Shown: in pieces, positions 16,634-24,200 of the stretch
Layout: the number at the start of each line of letters is the position of its first letter
Position numbering within the stretch: the first letter of the stretch is position 1
Source of the DNA: CAYHGV01 sp964356135
GTDB lineage: Bacteria; Hydrothermota; Tepidihabitantia; CAYHGV01
Length of the DNA: 35,857 bases
Direction: 5' to 3'
NCBI GenBank assembly: GCA_964356135.1
Contig: CAYHGV010000020.1
Span: 1 to 35,857, forward strand
The notes under the pieces: generated by a model
What the model saw: only the letters and a program-made list of their open reading frames with translations
The model's database searches: none
Told to the model about the DNA's origin: nothing
Translations under genes and position numbers: made by a program

Positions 16634-17002
16634 TTAAAAAAACTTTTCTATGAGTCGCCCGAAAAGCAAAAAGGCGGCCACAGCGGTTCCAAGGGCTAAA
16701 GCTTGCAGCGGTGCTAATTTTCTATCTTTCAAAACAGCAGCATATATAACAGTAACTAGTGTTCCACTCAAAAACACAGTAGTAAAAACTAAGGACAAGA
16801 TGCCAACTCGGGGTAACTCTAAAATGTTACTAACCAGAAATATAATAATCCCTGGCAAGAGGCCGCCCATAGAGAACCCTATCAACCAAAACTTCTGATC
16901 TTCTCCATAAGGGACCCATTTACGAAAGCCAGGTAGTCGAAGAAGCCGAAGTAGCACCAAAAATATAATTAGTAATGTACAAATCCAGATCAAATGCCGC
17001 AT
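16634..17002 (-). CDS. Small multi-pass membrane protein, unknown function
   Basis: The 122-residue product is not recognised. It is strongly hydrophobic with about four predicted transmembrane segments: an N-terminal one (about 3-22), two in the middle (about 40-60 and 65-88) and one at the C-terminus (about 97-115). Short basic or polar loops such as R-K-W-V-P-Y-G-E-D-Q-K-F separate them. The opposite-strand frame gives a basic low-quality protein, which supports this strand. ATG 17002 has AAGG about 12 bases upstream and a TATATT-like box before it. It is convergent with cdsA, and more AT-rich than the ribosomal genes. Confidence 0.6.
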   Translation of the reverse strand: MRHLIWICTLLIIFLVLLRLLRLPGFRKWVPYGEDQKFWLIGFSMGGLLPGIIIFLVSNILELPRVGILSLVFTTVFLSGTLVTVIYAAVLKDRKLAPLQALALGTAVAAFLLFGRLIEKFF

Positions 17003-17103
17003 AGTGTCAGATTACCTTAATATATAAAAACATAAGTTCATTTAACATTGGTTTTTCATTAATCAACCCTCAGGATGACCATGCCTCTGATGATATTCTC
17101 GGA

Positions 17104-17979
17104 TTATTGATTATAAAATTCGCTCACTGCCCAGGCGTCAATTAAGGCAATAAGAATACCAATAGGTAAACCTCCGAGGGCTGATCCTACAAAACCAAGG
17201 AATAAACTTGCTTCCATCGCAACACATTTCCCTTGCTCATAATCTTCTTTTTTATGTTTTATAATAAACAAATCGCCTCCTGGTATAGCCTTTTCAGCGA
17301 TTTCACAAATGAAGGTTTCGTTAAAAGCGGGTATCTTTATGGCTGGGCCCAAAAACCTTTGTCGTTTCACTCGAGATAGCTCTTCTACAATGGGGACTCT
17401 ATCCATAGTTAATGAAGCAGCGCCTGTAATAGTAGTATCTAACATCGTTACTTCTAATCGTAATATCTTTTCTCGTCCCGAAGGACTCCCTGGAGAGAGG
17501 TCTGTTGTAAAAATTTTAATATTGCGCGCAGAGTCAGATGGACATGTTATAAATGCTTTCATGTTTCCTTCCGGGGTGATCACTTCTTTCAAATGTAGTA
17601 GTAATAAGGTGTTATAAAAAATTGAAAGCTCTCCGACCACGGAATCCTGTAGCTGTCTTCTACGGTGAACTATAAGAGAACCTTTAACCTCATTACTTTG
17701 CTGGTCTGTCCCCACGATTACCAGCGAACTGTCTGTGCTATCAGCAACTATTACATTATTTATATAACCTGCTTGGGTGTCGTCGGTGAAGAGATTATAC
17801 TGTGCGTAGAGCCTCCCTTCTTCCTCAACTCCCCAAAACCAATCGCAAATTTCCAGAGCTGCTCTCTCGTAGATCCATATCGGGTCATCAGCACATGGGT
17901 CAGTTTGGCCAAAAAGGTTTATCGCTGGGAGCAATAGCATAGTTGACAGGCAGGCTGTTATTGAAAGTTTAGTTCGCAT
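17104..17979 (-). CDS. Secreted protein of unknown function
   Basis: The 291-residue protein starts with a typical signal peptide: M-R-T-K, a hydrophobic core to about residue 20, and likely cleavage near N-L-F-G-Q. A mostly beta-like, polar mature region follows. The C-terminus (about 255-290) is glycine-rich and hydrophobic, with F-L-G-F-V-G-S-A-L-G-G-L-P-I-G-I-L-I-A-L, and may be a membrane anchor. No catalytic motif is recognised. ATG 17979 has GAGGTG five bases upstream and a near-consensus promoter. Base composition is more AT-rich than in the ribosomal genes, which may mark accessory DNA. Confidence 0.7.
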   Translation of the reverse strand: MRTKLSITACLSTMLLLPAINLFGQTDPCADDPIWIYERAALEICDWFWGVEEEGRLYAQYNLFTDDTQAGYINNVIVADSTDSSLVIVGTDQQSNEVKGSLIVHRRRQLQDSVVGELSIFYNTLLLLHLKEVITPEGNMKAFITCPSDSARNIKIFTTDLSPGSPSGREKILRLEVTMLDTTITGAASLTMDRVPIVEELSRVKRQRFLGPAIKIPAFNETFICEIAEKAIPGGDLFIIKHKKEDYEQGKCVAMEASLFLGFVGSALGGLPIGILIALIDAWAVSEFYNQ

Positions 17980-17998
17980 AACACCTCATTTTTTTCCA

Positions 17999-18046
17999 AA
18001 TATAAAATAAGGCTCTGAATAGGTCAAGTAAGTGTTTTTTTTTTTT
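17999..18046 (-). promoter_or_regulatory. Strong promoter with A12 upstream tract
   Basis: Read on the minus strand, -35 TTGACC (18022-18027) and -10 TATATT (17999-18004) are separated by 17 bases. Seven bases upstream of the -35 box is an uninterrupted A12 tract (T12 on plus, 18035-18046), placed where an UP element would contact the RNA polymerase alpha subunit. The start of the secreted-protein gene at 17979 follows with a ribosome binding site. Confidence 0.65.
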
Positions 18047-18052
18047 AGGTTA

Positions 18053-18160
18053 TTAACGAATTACAAAGATTTGACTTTTCCGATATTGCCGCATATATCT
18101 CCGCATATAGTCATTATATTTTACACATTTATCTTCCCGCCCCTTGGAGAAATAACTCAC
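18053..18160 (-). CDS. Tiny Tyr/Arg-rich ORF (35 residues), uncertain
   Basis: A GTG-initiated frame encodes 35 residues, including Y-N-D-Y-M-R-R-Y-M-R-Q-Y-R-K. This regular aromatic/basic pattern resembles the neighbouring ORF at 18197-18406. The frame is open further upstream to about 18190 without an ATG, so it may be the tail of a broken gene. The ribosome binding site is weak. I do not recognise the product; it may be a remnant. Confidence 0.25.
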   Translation of the reverse strand: MSYFSKGREDKCVKYNDYMRRYMRQYRKSQIFVIR

Positions 18161-18196
18161 TCGCCACTTATATCGTAGTTTATTATAATTGGCATG

Positions 18197-18406
18197 TTAT
18201 TTAGCCCATTCTTTCCAGTAGCGGGGATGGGTTTGTCGATATTTTCGGGAATACTCCTTAGAATAGTCGGGATGACCTTCGAACCATTTAGCAATTTGGT
18301 CGATCATTCCTATATTGCCCTGACGATATTCCTTCTGATATTCACTTCTCGATTTCTCGGCAGATGATTTTACCCTACGCAACTTTACTCTTTTTTCAAG
18401 AATCAA
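18197..18406 (-). CDS. Small Tyr/Lys/Arg-rich protein, unknown, TTG start
   Basis: The 69-residue product is basic and ends in a repeated aromatic pattern: Y-Q-K-E-Y-R-Q, then H-P-D-Y-S-K-E-Y-S-R-K-Y-R-Q and H-P-R-Y-W-K-E-W. From memory, similar short H-P-x-Y proteins occur beside recombinases in some bacterial genomes, but I cannot verify a link. The start TTG 18406 overlaps the TGA of the upstream small ORF (TTGA), suggesting coupled translation. No recombinase or transposase gene is nearby. The region is AT-rich compared with its surroundings. Confidence 0.45.
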   Translation of the reverse strand: MILEKRVKLRRVKSSAEKSRSEYQKEYRQGNIGMIDQIAKWFEGHPDYSKEYSRKYRQTHPRYWKEWAK

Positions 18407-18565
18407 GTCGGGTAGTTCTGGGCAGGCTTAACATTCGGCATCAATTTAGAAACCAGGCTTTGAACATCCCTCTCTGATAGTTTTTCCGCGTAAGAACGTA
18501 ATATTCGCACAATTGAAAACAGTCCAAAAGACGAGGGTCGGTCTTTTTTTTATCAAAACCTCCAT
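18403..18565 (-). CDS. Small ORF frameshifted at an A8 run, unknown
   Basis: ATG 18565 has a near-perfect AAGGAGG ribosome binding site. The frame opened by it reads M-E-V-L-I-K-K and soon stops at 18446. If one A of the A8 run (T8 on plus, 18544-18551) is skipped, translation instead continues to 18403 and gives 53 residues with plausible helices, for example S-I-V-R-I-L-R-S-Y-A-E-K-L and V-Q-S-L-V-S-K-L. That stop overlaps the next ORF start (TTGA). It may be a real gene expressed by slippage, a recent pseudogene, or a homopolymer sequencing error. Confidence 0.4.
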
Positions 18566-18612
18566 ATTTACCTCCTTAATTTGACCAATCAACTGATTTA
18601 CATTTTTTTATT

Positions 18613-18936
18613 TCATCTCCTCGAGCGCTCAGCCGCTCCGACAAATTCTTTCTTTTCGACAAGCAGCACACAAGGAATGTTGACCGTTTTTGGAAACATG
18701 CCTTTCGTATCCGTCAAAAAAAGCGTCACGACGCCATGGTAGCGAACGGTGTCTTCCTCAGTCGCTTCGGCAACCTGGCGTATCGACGCGGTATCGGTAA
18801 AAAACACCAGCTGCTGGGCGCTCCTGCCCGAAGTTGTACCAACAGAATAAATGTAACTTTTGCTGGCCGATTTGCACCCTGCGTTTCCACAAACGGTGAG
18901 TACCAGTACAAGCGCTCGATAAATCCCTTTTTGCAT
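18613..18936 (-). CDS. Small exported protein, possible lipoprotein
   Basis: The 107-residue product is not recognised. Residues 1-21 form a signal peptide (Q-K-G-I-Y-R then A-L-V-L-V-L-T-V) ending in C-G-N-A-G-C-K. Cys 21 could be a lipidation site, but Asn at -3 is unusual for a lipobox. The mature part is about 85 polar residues with a beta-strand look (V-V-T-L-F-L-T and V-N-I-P-C-V-L-L-V-E-K-K). ATG 18936 has AGGAGGT seven bases upstream. It lies 20 bases after tmk and is probably cotranscribed with it. Confidence 0.6.
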   Translation of the reverse strand: MQKGIYRALVLVLTVCGNAGCKSASKSYIYSVGTTSGRSAQQLVFFTDTASIRQVAEATEEDTVRYHGVVTLFLTDTKGMFPKTVNIPCVLLVEKKEFVGAAERSRR

Positions 18937-18955
18937 ATTCCACCTCCTAGTGTTA

Positions 18956-19582
18956 TTACTTCCGCTTCCCTAAAAAATCTACAACCTTCTCCCGAATCTC
19001 CCGGTGCAGAGTTTCCTTATCTTTAGTCCCATCAAAGACCTTAATCCGGCCCGGTGCGCGCCGGGCGAGTTTTAGATACGCCTGCCTCACCTGCTCATGA
19101 AACTCATTCCCCTCTTTTTCCAACCGGTCGGGCGCTGCTTGTTGACGCTTAAACCCTTCGCTTACCGGCAGGTCAACGAGAATCGTTAAATCTGGTTTAA
19201 TACCGGCACAGGCGTATTTATTAAGCCGTGAAACCGGTTTAAGCCCTAATCCTCTGGCTGCTCCCTGGTAAGCAAACGATGAATCTGCAAACCTGTCACA
19301 GGTTATAATGAAGCCTTCTCGCAATGCCGGCATAATTTTTTCGTAAGTATGCTGGGCACGGCTCGCCAGATAGAGTAAAAGTTCGGTTTTGGGGTGCATC
19401 GCAACTGAAGTCGGGTCTAAGATGATTTCCCTTATTTTCTCGCCGATTTCGGTTCCGCCCGGTTCCCGGCTGAAGATACATCGATAACCGTGAGTCTTTA
19501 AAAATTCGTAAAGTAATTCCGCCTGGGTTGTTTTTCCCGAACCCTCTACTCCTTCAAAAGCGATTAAAAACCCTCGCTTCAT
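18956..19582 (-). CDS. tmk: Thymidylate kinase
   Basis: Tmk phosphorylates dTMP to dTDP for DNA synthesis. The 208-residue protein shows the P-loop F-E-G-V-E-G-S-G-K-T-T-Q (residues 9-20), F-S-R-E-P-G-G-T-E-I-G, the C-D-R-F-A-D-S-S-F-A-Y-Q-G nucleotide-binding motif, and the lid P-D-R-L-E-K-E-G-N-E-F-H. Length is normal. No clear ribosome binding site precedes ATG 19582; an imperfect inverted repeat fills the region upstream. A small exported-protein gene follows. Confidence 0.97.
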   Translation of the reverse strand: MKRGFLIAFEGVEGSGKTTQAELLYEFLKTHGYRCIFSREPGGTEIGEKIREIILDPTSVAMHPKTELLLYLASRAQHTYEKIMPALREGFIITCDRFADSSFAYQGAARGLGLKPVSRLNKYACAGIKPDLTILVDLPVSEGFKRQQAAPDRLEKEGNEFHEQVRQAYLKLARRAPGRIKVFDGTKDKETLHREIREKVVDFLGKRK

Positions 19583-19585
19583 AAT

Positions 19586-19772
19586 TTATCACGAAAGCCA
19601 CGAAAGGGAGAAAACACGAAATTTACAGAATTGAACCACGGCTCAAAGCTCAAATTCGAAGAATTCACAGGGTAAAATTTCTTAGACCTTAAAAACCACA
19701 TACTTGTTTTGTTTTGGCTTCCGCCTATAGTCCATATTTCGTGATTTCGAGTTTTCCAAAATTTCGTGATAA
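19586..19772. repeat. Imperfect inverted repeat with CACGAAA/TTTCGTG motifs
   Basis: TTATCACGAAA (19586-19596) pairs perfectly with TTTCGTGATAA (19762-19772), and CACGAAAT (19615-19622) pairs with ATTTCGTG (19736-19743). The left arm holds three CACGAAA copies about 9-16 bases apart; the right arm holds two TTTCGTG copies, with ATTCGTG again at 19811. The arms are about 40 bases with a loop of about 110. It lies in the tmk to inositol-phosphate synthase gap. A related motif pair fills the cinA-thpR gap. Confidence 0.6.
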
Positions 19773-19843
19773 TTTTTTGTTATTTATCCTTCACCCTTAA
19801 TTCTTTGATTATTCGTGTGCAATCGCGGTTAAATGCTCTGTTT

Positions 19844-20932
19844 TTATTTCCGTTTTTTCTTGCCGTAAGTCGCGATAAACTTCTCGGTCTTCTGCCGGCA
19901 GAGGTAATCCGGATATTGGACCGGTGGGGTTTTCATAAAGTAGCTCGACGGTTCAAGAATACTGCCCGAGAGTTTGTTGTCCAGGGCTAATTTCGCACAG
20001 CGAACCGCATCGATTACCACGCCCGCAGAATTTGGTGAGTCCCAGACCTCTAATTTTAGCTCGAGATTCAACGGCACATCGCCAAAGGTCTTACCTTCCA
20101 TCCGCAGGTGGCACCACTTCCGGTCTTTCAGCCAGGCGATGTAGTCGGAAGGACCGATATAGATATTATCCGATCCGATATCGTAAGGAATGAGCGATTT
20201 TACCGCACCGGTCTTGGAAATCTTTTTTGACTGGAGCCGCGAGCGCTCGAGCATATTCAAAAAGTCGGTATTGCCGCCGACATTGAGCTGACTCGTCCGC
20301 TCGAGTCTCACCCCGCGGTCCATAAACAGGGTGGTCAGAATCCGATGGACGATCGTTGCTCCAACCTGGGATTTAATATCATCGCCGATAACCGGCAGAC
20401 CCGCCTTTTTGAATCTACGATGCCAGTATTTCTGGGAAGCGATGAAAACCGGGATACAATTGACGAGTGCACACCCCGCTTCTAAGACCTGCTCGACATA
20501 CCATTTGGTCGCCTCTTCTGAACCGACCGGTAAAAAATTGATCACCACATCGGTTTGAGTATCTTTCAATATCCGAACAATATCGGCGGTCGGACCGGGT
20601 GCCTTCTCAATAATCTGCGAGAGGTAATACCCAAGACCATCATGGGTCATTCCCCGGACAACTTTCACCCCTAATTTTGGCACCTCGCAGAATTTATAGG
20701 TGTTATTCGGATAGGTGTAAATCGCCTGGCTCAGATCTTTTCCGACCTTCCGTTTATCAATGTCGATTCCACAGGTGAACTCAATGTCACTGATATGGTA
20801 GCTACCCAAAGTAACATGCATGATCCCGGGAATGAATTCGCCTTCTTTGGCTTGGCGGTAAAAGTGTACTCCCTGCACTAAGCTCGAAGCACAGTTACCA
20901 ACTCCAATAATCGCTGTTCTGACCTTCGCCAT
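19844..20932 (-). CDS. Inositol-3-phosphate synthase (myo-inositol-1-phosphate synthase)
   Basis: The enzyme converts glucose 6-phosphate to 1L-myo-inositol 1-phosphate with bound NAD (EC 5.5.1.4), the start of inositol lipid or inositol solute synthesis. The 362-residue protein begins with the Rossmann motif I-G-V-G-N-C-A-S-S-L (residues 9-18). Family blocks follow: V-N-C-I-P-V-F-I-A-S, G-D-D-I-K-S-Q-V-G-A-T, L-N-V-G-G-N-T-D-F-L-N-M and E-V-W-D-S-P-N-S-A-G. Length fits the short prokaryotic form. ATG 20932 has AAGGAGGG upstream. The gene lies 24 bases after the surface-protein gene on the same strand. With cdsA in the window, phosphatidylinositol-type lipids are plausible, but the transferase is not seen. 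Confidence 0.93.
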   Translation of the reverse strand: MAKVRTAIIGVGNCASSLVQGVHFYRQAKEGEFIPGIMHVTLGSYHISDIEFTCGIDIDKRKVGKDLSQAIYTYPNNTYKFCEVPKLGVKVVRGMTHDGLGYYLSQIIEKAPGPTADIVRILKDTQTDVVINFLPVGSEEATKWYVEQVLEAGCALVNCIPVFIASQKYWHRRFKKAGLPVIGDDIKSQVGATIVHRILTTLFMDRGVRLERTSQLNVGGNTDFLNMLERSRLQSKKISKTGAVKSLIPYDIGSDNIYIGPSDYIAWLKDRKWCHLRMEGKTFGDVPLNLELKLEVWDSPNSAGVVIDAVRCAKLALDNKLSGSILEPSSYFMKTPPVQYPDYLCRQKTEKFIATYGKKKRK

Positions 20933-20956
20933 TATCCCTCCTTAGGAAAATCGAGA

Positions 20957-22618
20957 CTACTCTAAAACCACCAGTTTATTGATCGCGGTCTGGTTATTGA
21001 CGACCAAACGGCAGAAATAGACACCTGCTGCCAGTCCTTTGCACAGTACACGGTGTTGACCCGGTTGGGTAATGCCATCGACCAGCGTCGCAATTTTCTG
21101 ACCGGCAGCATTGTAGACCACGAGTTGAACGTTGGCACCTTCGGTCCCCGGTACCGAAACGATGATATCGGCGGTTCTCCGAACCGGTAACTGGATTTTG
21201 AGCCCGGCGGCCGCTTCCCGGTTATTATCGACCTCGCTGATACCGACGTTTACCGCATAGATGTCTTTTTTCAGAGTATCATTTCCCGGATAAGCGTCTC
21301 CGATTAATGCTGTATTCACCGCCACCGTATAGTAGGCTGAATCCAAAGCTGGAACCGTCCAGGGGTCGAAGTCGAACACAAAGGAATCGGCGGCACCAAG
21401 GGCAGTAACCGCGAGGGTATCGGTGTATATCGGTATACCGACGCTGTAAATATTGCATAAAACCACGAAGCTGACCGTAGTGTTGCCGAGATTTTTTACG
21501 ACCGCCTTTGGGGCAACGGCTTGATTCGGTCGGACCGTATCCGCCGGTGCTAAAATTTGGATCGTTCCCGCATCCGAGACGATAAGGTTACTATATTTCA
21601 AATCGCCGTTGGTGACATCGTAATAGGCAACATGAGGATAACCCAGTTGGCTTAACTGCAGGGACGTGAATTGCCCGACATCGCCGGTGGTGTCGACCCG
21701 ATTTATTTCCCAAGCCAAAAAGTCCTGGGTATTGGCGCACTTCAGGTCGCCTTGGGTCGAATCATAATAACTGATAAAAACCGGACTGCCCATATCCTGG
21801 GAGGTATATAAACCGACAATGCCGCTCGCATCAACCACATCTTTACGCCATTCAGAACCAGTCCAGCGCGCATATTTGATATTTCCATTTGGGCCATCAT
21901 AGTAACTAATATAGGGATAGGCGCCGTCTTTTAAGAAGATCGAGGGATAGAGTCCCGAGAGAGTATCGACCGTTCGGACATCCCAGCCCGCACCAACCGA
22001 TTTGGCAAAGCGCAGCCTCCGGTACAGCGCATCGTAGTAAGCAATATGTGGATCTCCCAGGGTGTCTAAGGCGATCGAAGTAAAAAGCCCGCAGTCTCCA
22101 TCTTCATCGACCGTGATCGTCTCCCAGGCTGAACCAACCGGCCGGGCATACTTCAGCCGCTGATTCACCTGGTCGTAATAGCTGATATGGGGCGTGTTAT
22201 TTTTATCAATTACTATCGAAGAAAATAACCCGACCCCTCCGACATCAACAATCGCTACCTGCCATGAACCGCCTGTCCATTTGGCGTATTTGAGGTTTCC
22301 GTTGGTCGAATCGAAATAACTTACCTGGGGAAGGCAGTTCGCATCAACATCAATCGAGCTGTACTGTCCGACGACCCCGTCGACATCGACGGTCTGGATT
22401 ATCCAGGCACCTCCATCCCAGTGGGCATACTTTAAATCTCCATTGGTCGCATCGTAGTAGCTGATATGCACCAGATCTTGATTATCAACTGCCAGCGATA
22501 GATACTTACCGACATTTCCGGTCGTGTCTACTACCTGAGTCTGCCAGGTCTGAGCCCGGCTCAGAGTCACCACTCCTAAAACCAAGCCCAGTATGACAAT
22601 ACTTTTTTTAACTGACAT
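20957..22618 (-). CDS. Surface protein with seven propeller-like repeats and C-terminal sorting tail
   Basis: The 553-residue product starts with a signal peptide (M-S-V-K-K-S-I-V-I-L to R-A-Q). I chose ATG 22618 because AGGAGGG precedes it; the frame is open 23 codons further upstream. Residues about 45-360 hold seven repeats of about 40-46 residues with core H-I-S-Y-Y-D-x-x-N-G-D-L-K-Y-A, suggesting a seven-bladed beta-propeller. An Ig-like CARDB-type domain (about 365-470) follows. The C-terminal tail (about 485-553) has V-Y-N-A-A-G-Q-K-I-A-T-L and G-V-Y-F-C-R-L, like FlgD/Por-secretion sorting domains. The ligand is unknown. Confidence 0.85.
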   Translation of the reverse strand: MSVKKSIVILGLVLGVVTLSRAQTWQTQVVDTTGNVGKYLSLAVDNQDLVHISYYDATNGDLKYAHWDGGAWIIQTVDVDGVVGQYSSIDVDANCLPQVSYFDSTNGNLKYAKWTGGSWQVAIVDVGGVGLFSSIVIDKNNTPHISYYDQVNQRLKYARPVGSAWETITVDEDGDCGLFTSIALDTLGDPHIAYYDALYRRLRFAKSVGAGWDVRTVDTLSGLYPSIFLKDGAYPYISYYDGPNGNIKYARWTGSEWRKDVVDASGIVGLYTSQDMGSPVFISYYDSTQGDLKCANTQDFLAWEINRVDTTGDVGQFTSLQLSQLGYPHVAYYDVTNGDLKYSNLIVSDAGTIQILAPADTVRPNQAVAPKAVVKNLGNTTVSFVVLCNIYSVGIPIYTDTLAVTALGAADSFVFDFDPWTVPALDSAYYTVAVNTALIGDAYPGNDTLKKDIYAVNVGISEVDNNREAAAGLKIQLPVRRTADIIVSVPGTEGANVQLVVYNAAGQKIATLVDGITQPGQHRVLCKGLAAGVYFCRLVVNNQTAINKLVVLE

Positions 22619-22659
22619 TATCCCTCCTTTTTTATCCATTTTATCCATGTTCCTATTGT

Positions 22660-22687
22660 ATTGTAAGCTTTCGGGCATATTTGTCAA
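22660..22687 (-). promoter_or_regulatory. Promoter of the repeat surface protein
   Basis: On the minus strand, a perfect -35 TTGACA (22682-22687), a 16-base spacer and a -10 TACAAT (22660-22665) precede ATG 22618 by about 40 bases, leaving room for its AGGAGGG ribosome binding site. It is a conventional led promoter, unlike the leaderless ones elsewhere in the window. Confidence 0.7.
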
Positions 22688-22793
22688 TATTGTTTAGGGA
22701 TAGCCTGAGAACAAAAATAATTAGGTGTGGAAGCACAGGTCTTGACCCAATTGAACAGAGATTTATGGAGGATTGTGAAACAACTGAATCCCT

Positions 22794-24200
22794 TTAGCGG
22801 TATTCTAAAACCTTGATTTTAATTCTTCCTACCACACTGAGCACTTTTGCCTGCTCTTCCAGCTCACCTTCTTTGAATTCGATGTGAACCGCATCGGCCG
22901 GGAATTGGCCAAAGGTCGGGTCGACCGGTATCCACGAACCTAAATAAATTTTATCCCAGGCATGGTAATAGAAACCATCGGCCATTCCCACCACCCCGAC
23001 ACAGATTTTACAGGGAATGCCGACGGCACGGCAGAGAGCTGCAAATAATATTGAATGCTCATTACAATCGCCTTCTTTCGATTGTAAGACATCGATCGCA
23101 GAAGGCACGGATGCGGTCGGTCGTTTGTCGAGAGTGGTGTAGACCCAATCGAGAATCTTTTTAGCCGCTTCACCCCCATCCTGACTATCGCCGATGATGA
23201 TTCGGGCTTGACCGATGATCTCCGGGTTGTCGCTTTGAATATAGGGACTTGGTTTTAAGAACTCCGGCTTACTGCTGATCGGCAAGGAGAACCGGGACCG
23301 AGCACTGATATCCGGCCTTACGATCTCCAGCAGTAAAGGCTTGGGCGAAAGAATTTTCTGGGTCTCGGTTGCAAGACTCAGTTGTTCAGTTTCAACATTC
23401 GAAATTTGGATTTTCAGATACCGACAGTCCCTCGGGTTCTCAATAACCGTATCGATTTTGACCGAAAGTAATGAAAGAATATCCAGAGTCGCAACAACCG
23501 GTACTTGGGCTAAAGCCTTTTCCGGCGGTTCTTTGATCATGGTGATACCGGGAGGTGATTCCTCTTTCAATGTTCTACCATTTTTATCGAACCAGGTCGT
23601 GGAAGTCAAACCTAAAAGGGATGATTCAATTTTATAGGCCACGAAGCTGCTATCTCCGATTTGTAACGAATCCTGCCCTTTGACCGTAACTTCGGTTTGA
23701 ACGATTGATAACAGGGTCGGGTCAAAAGACTGGAATGAATAGGTCTTATTGGCTTTTATCCCCTGCTGTAACAGTACCGGACCGACCATCCCGGTAATGT
23801 AGAGTACACCCTTCGTCTCCAGAACCTTCTTTTCAACACTGCTGCCGGTTCTAACCTCAATCCGGACTTTACCCCCTTCGACCTGGCCAAGGGCACGAAA
23901 CCGATGGTCACGGGTAATGAGTTCGAAATCAAAATTCTTTAATGATAAATCGAGTTGGGTCTCGGCAATGAGGGTCGAGGTCAATTCCTGGACCGTACCC
24001 ATCACACCAAGCCGCATGCTGGTTCGATTCTCAAGTCGATAACCGTCAGAAAAATTTTTAATGCTCTGGTACGAATAGCCAATTTTTTGACTGGCTAAAT
24101 AAATTCCCAGCCATTCCTCCTGGGCGGCGAGTCGAACCTGCGACTGGGATGAGGCTTTGCAGGAGATAACAACTATAATAACCGCTATAATCTTTTTCAT
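22794..24200 (-). CDS. Secreted transglutaminase-like domain protein
   Basis: The 468-residue protein begins with a signal peptide (M-K-K-I-I-A-V-I-I-V-V-I-S). The C-terminal third carries a transglutaminase-like fold of the cysteine-protease class. The Cys motif is E-G-D-C-N-E-H-S-I-L-F-A-A-L-C-R, the His motif Y-Y-H-A-W-D-K-I-Y-L, and the Asp motif W-I-P-V-D-P-T-F-G-Q, so the triad is intact. The N-terminal 250 residues are beta-rich and not recognised. ATG 24200 is chosen because a near-consensus promoter ends seven bases before it; the frame is open far upstream but there it shadows the next gene. Substrate unknown; a periplasmic protease or crosslinking role is inferred. Confidence 0.85.
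   Translation of the reverse strand: MKKIIAVIIVVISCKASSQSQVRLAAQEEWLGIYLASQKIGYSYQSIKNFSDGYRLENRTSMRLGVMGTVQELTSTLIAETQLDLSLKNFDFELITRDHRFRALGQVEGGKVRIEVRTGSSVEKKVLETKGVLYITGMVGPVLLQQGIKANKTYSFQSFDPTLLSIVQTEVTVKGQDSLQIGDSSFVAYKIESSLLGLTSTTWFDKNGRTLKEESPPGITMIKEPPEKALAQVPVVATLDILSLLSVKIDTVIENPRDCRYLKIQISNVETEQLSLATETQKILSPKPLLLEIVRPDISARSRFSLPISSKPEFLKPSPYIQSDNPEIIGQARIIIGDSQDGGEAAKKILDWVYTTLDKRPTASVPSAIDVLQSKEGDCNEHSILFAALCRAVGIPCKICVGVVGMADGFYYHAWDKIYLGSWIPVDPTFGQFPADAVHIEFKEGELEEQAKVLSVVGRIKIKVLEYR

Noticed and set aside
16650..16898. Plus-strand ORF of 82 codons preceded by TTGACA (16625-16630)
   Set aside because: Its product is basic and low quality, and it shadows the hydrophobic minus-strand membrane protein. 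The TTGACA has only TATGAG at -10 distance.
19586..19622. CRISPR-like array from repeated CACGAAA
   Set aside because: The units are 7-8 bases and spaced 1-9 bases apart, far too short for CRISPR repeats and spacers, and no cas gene is present.
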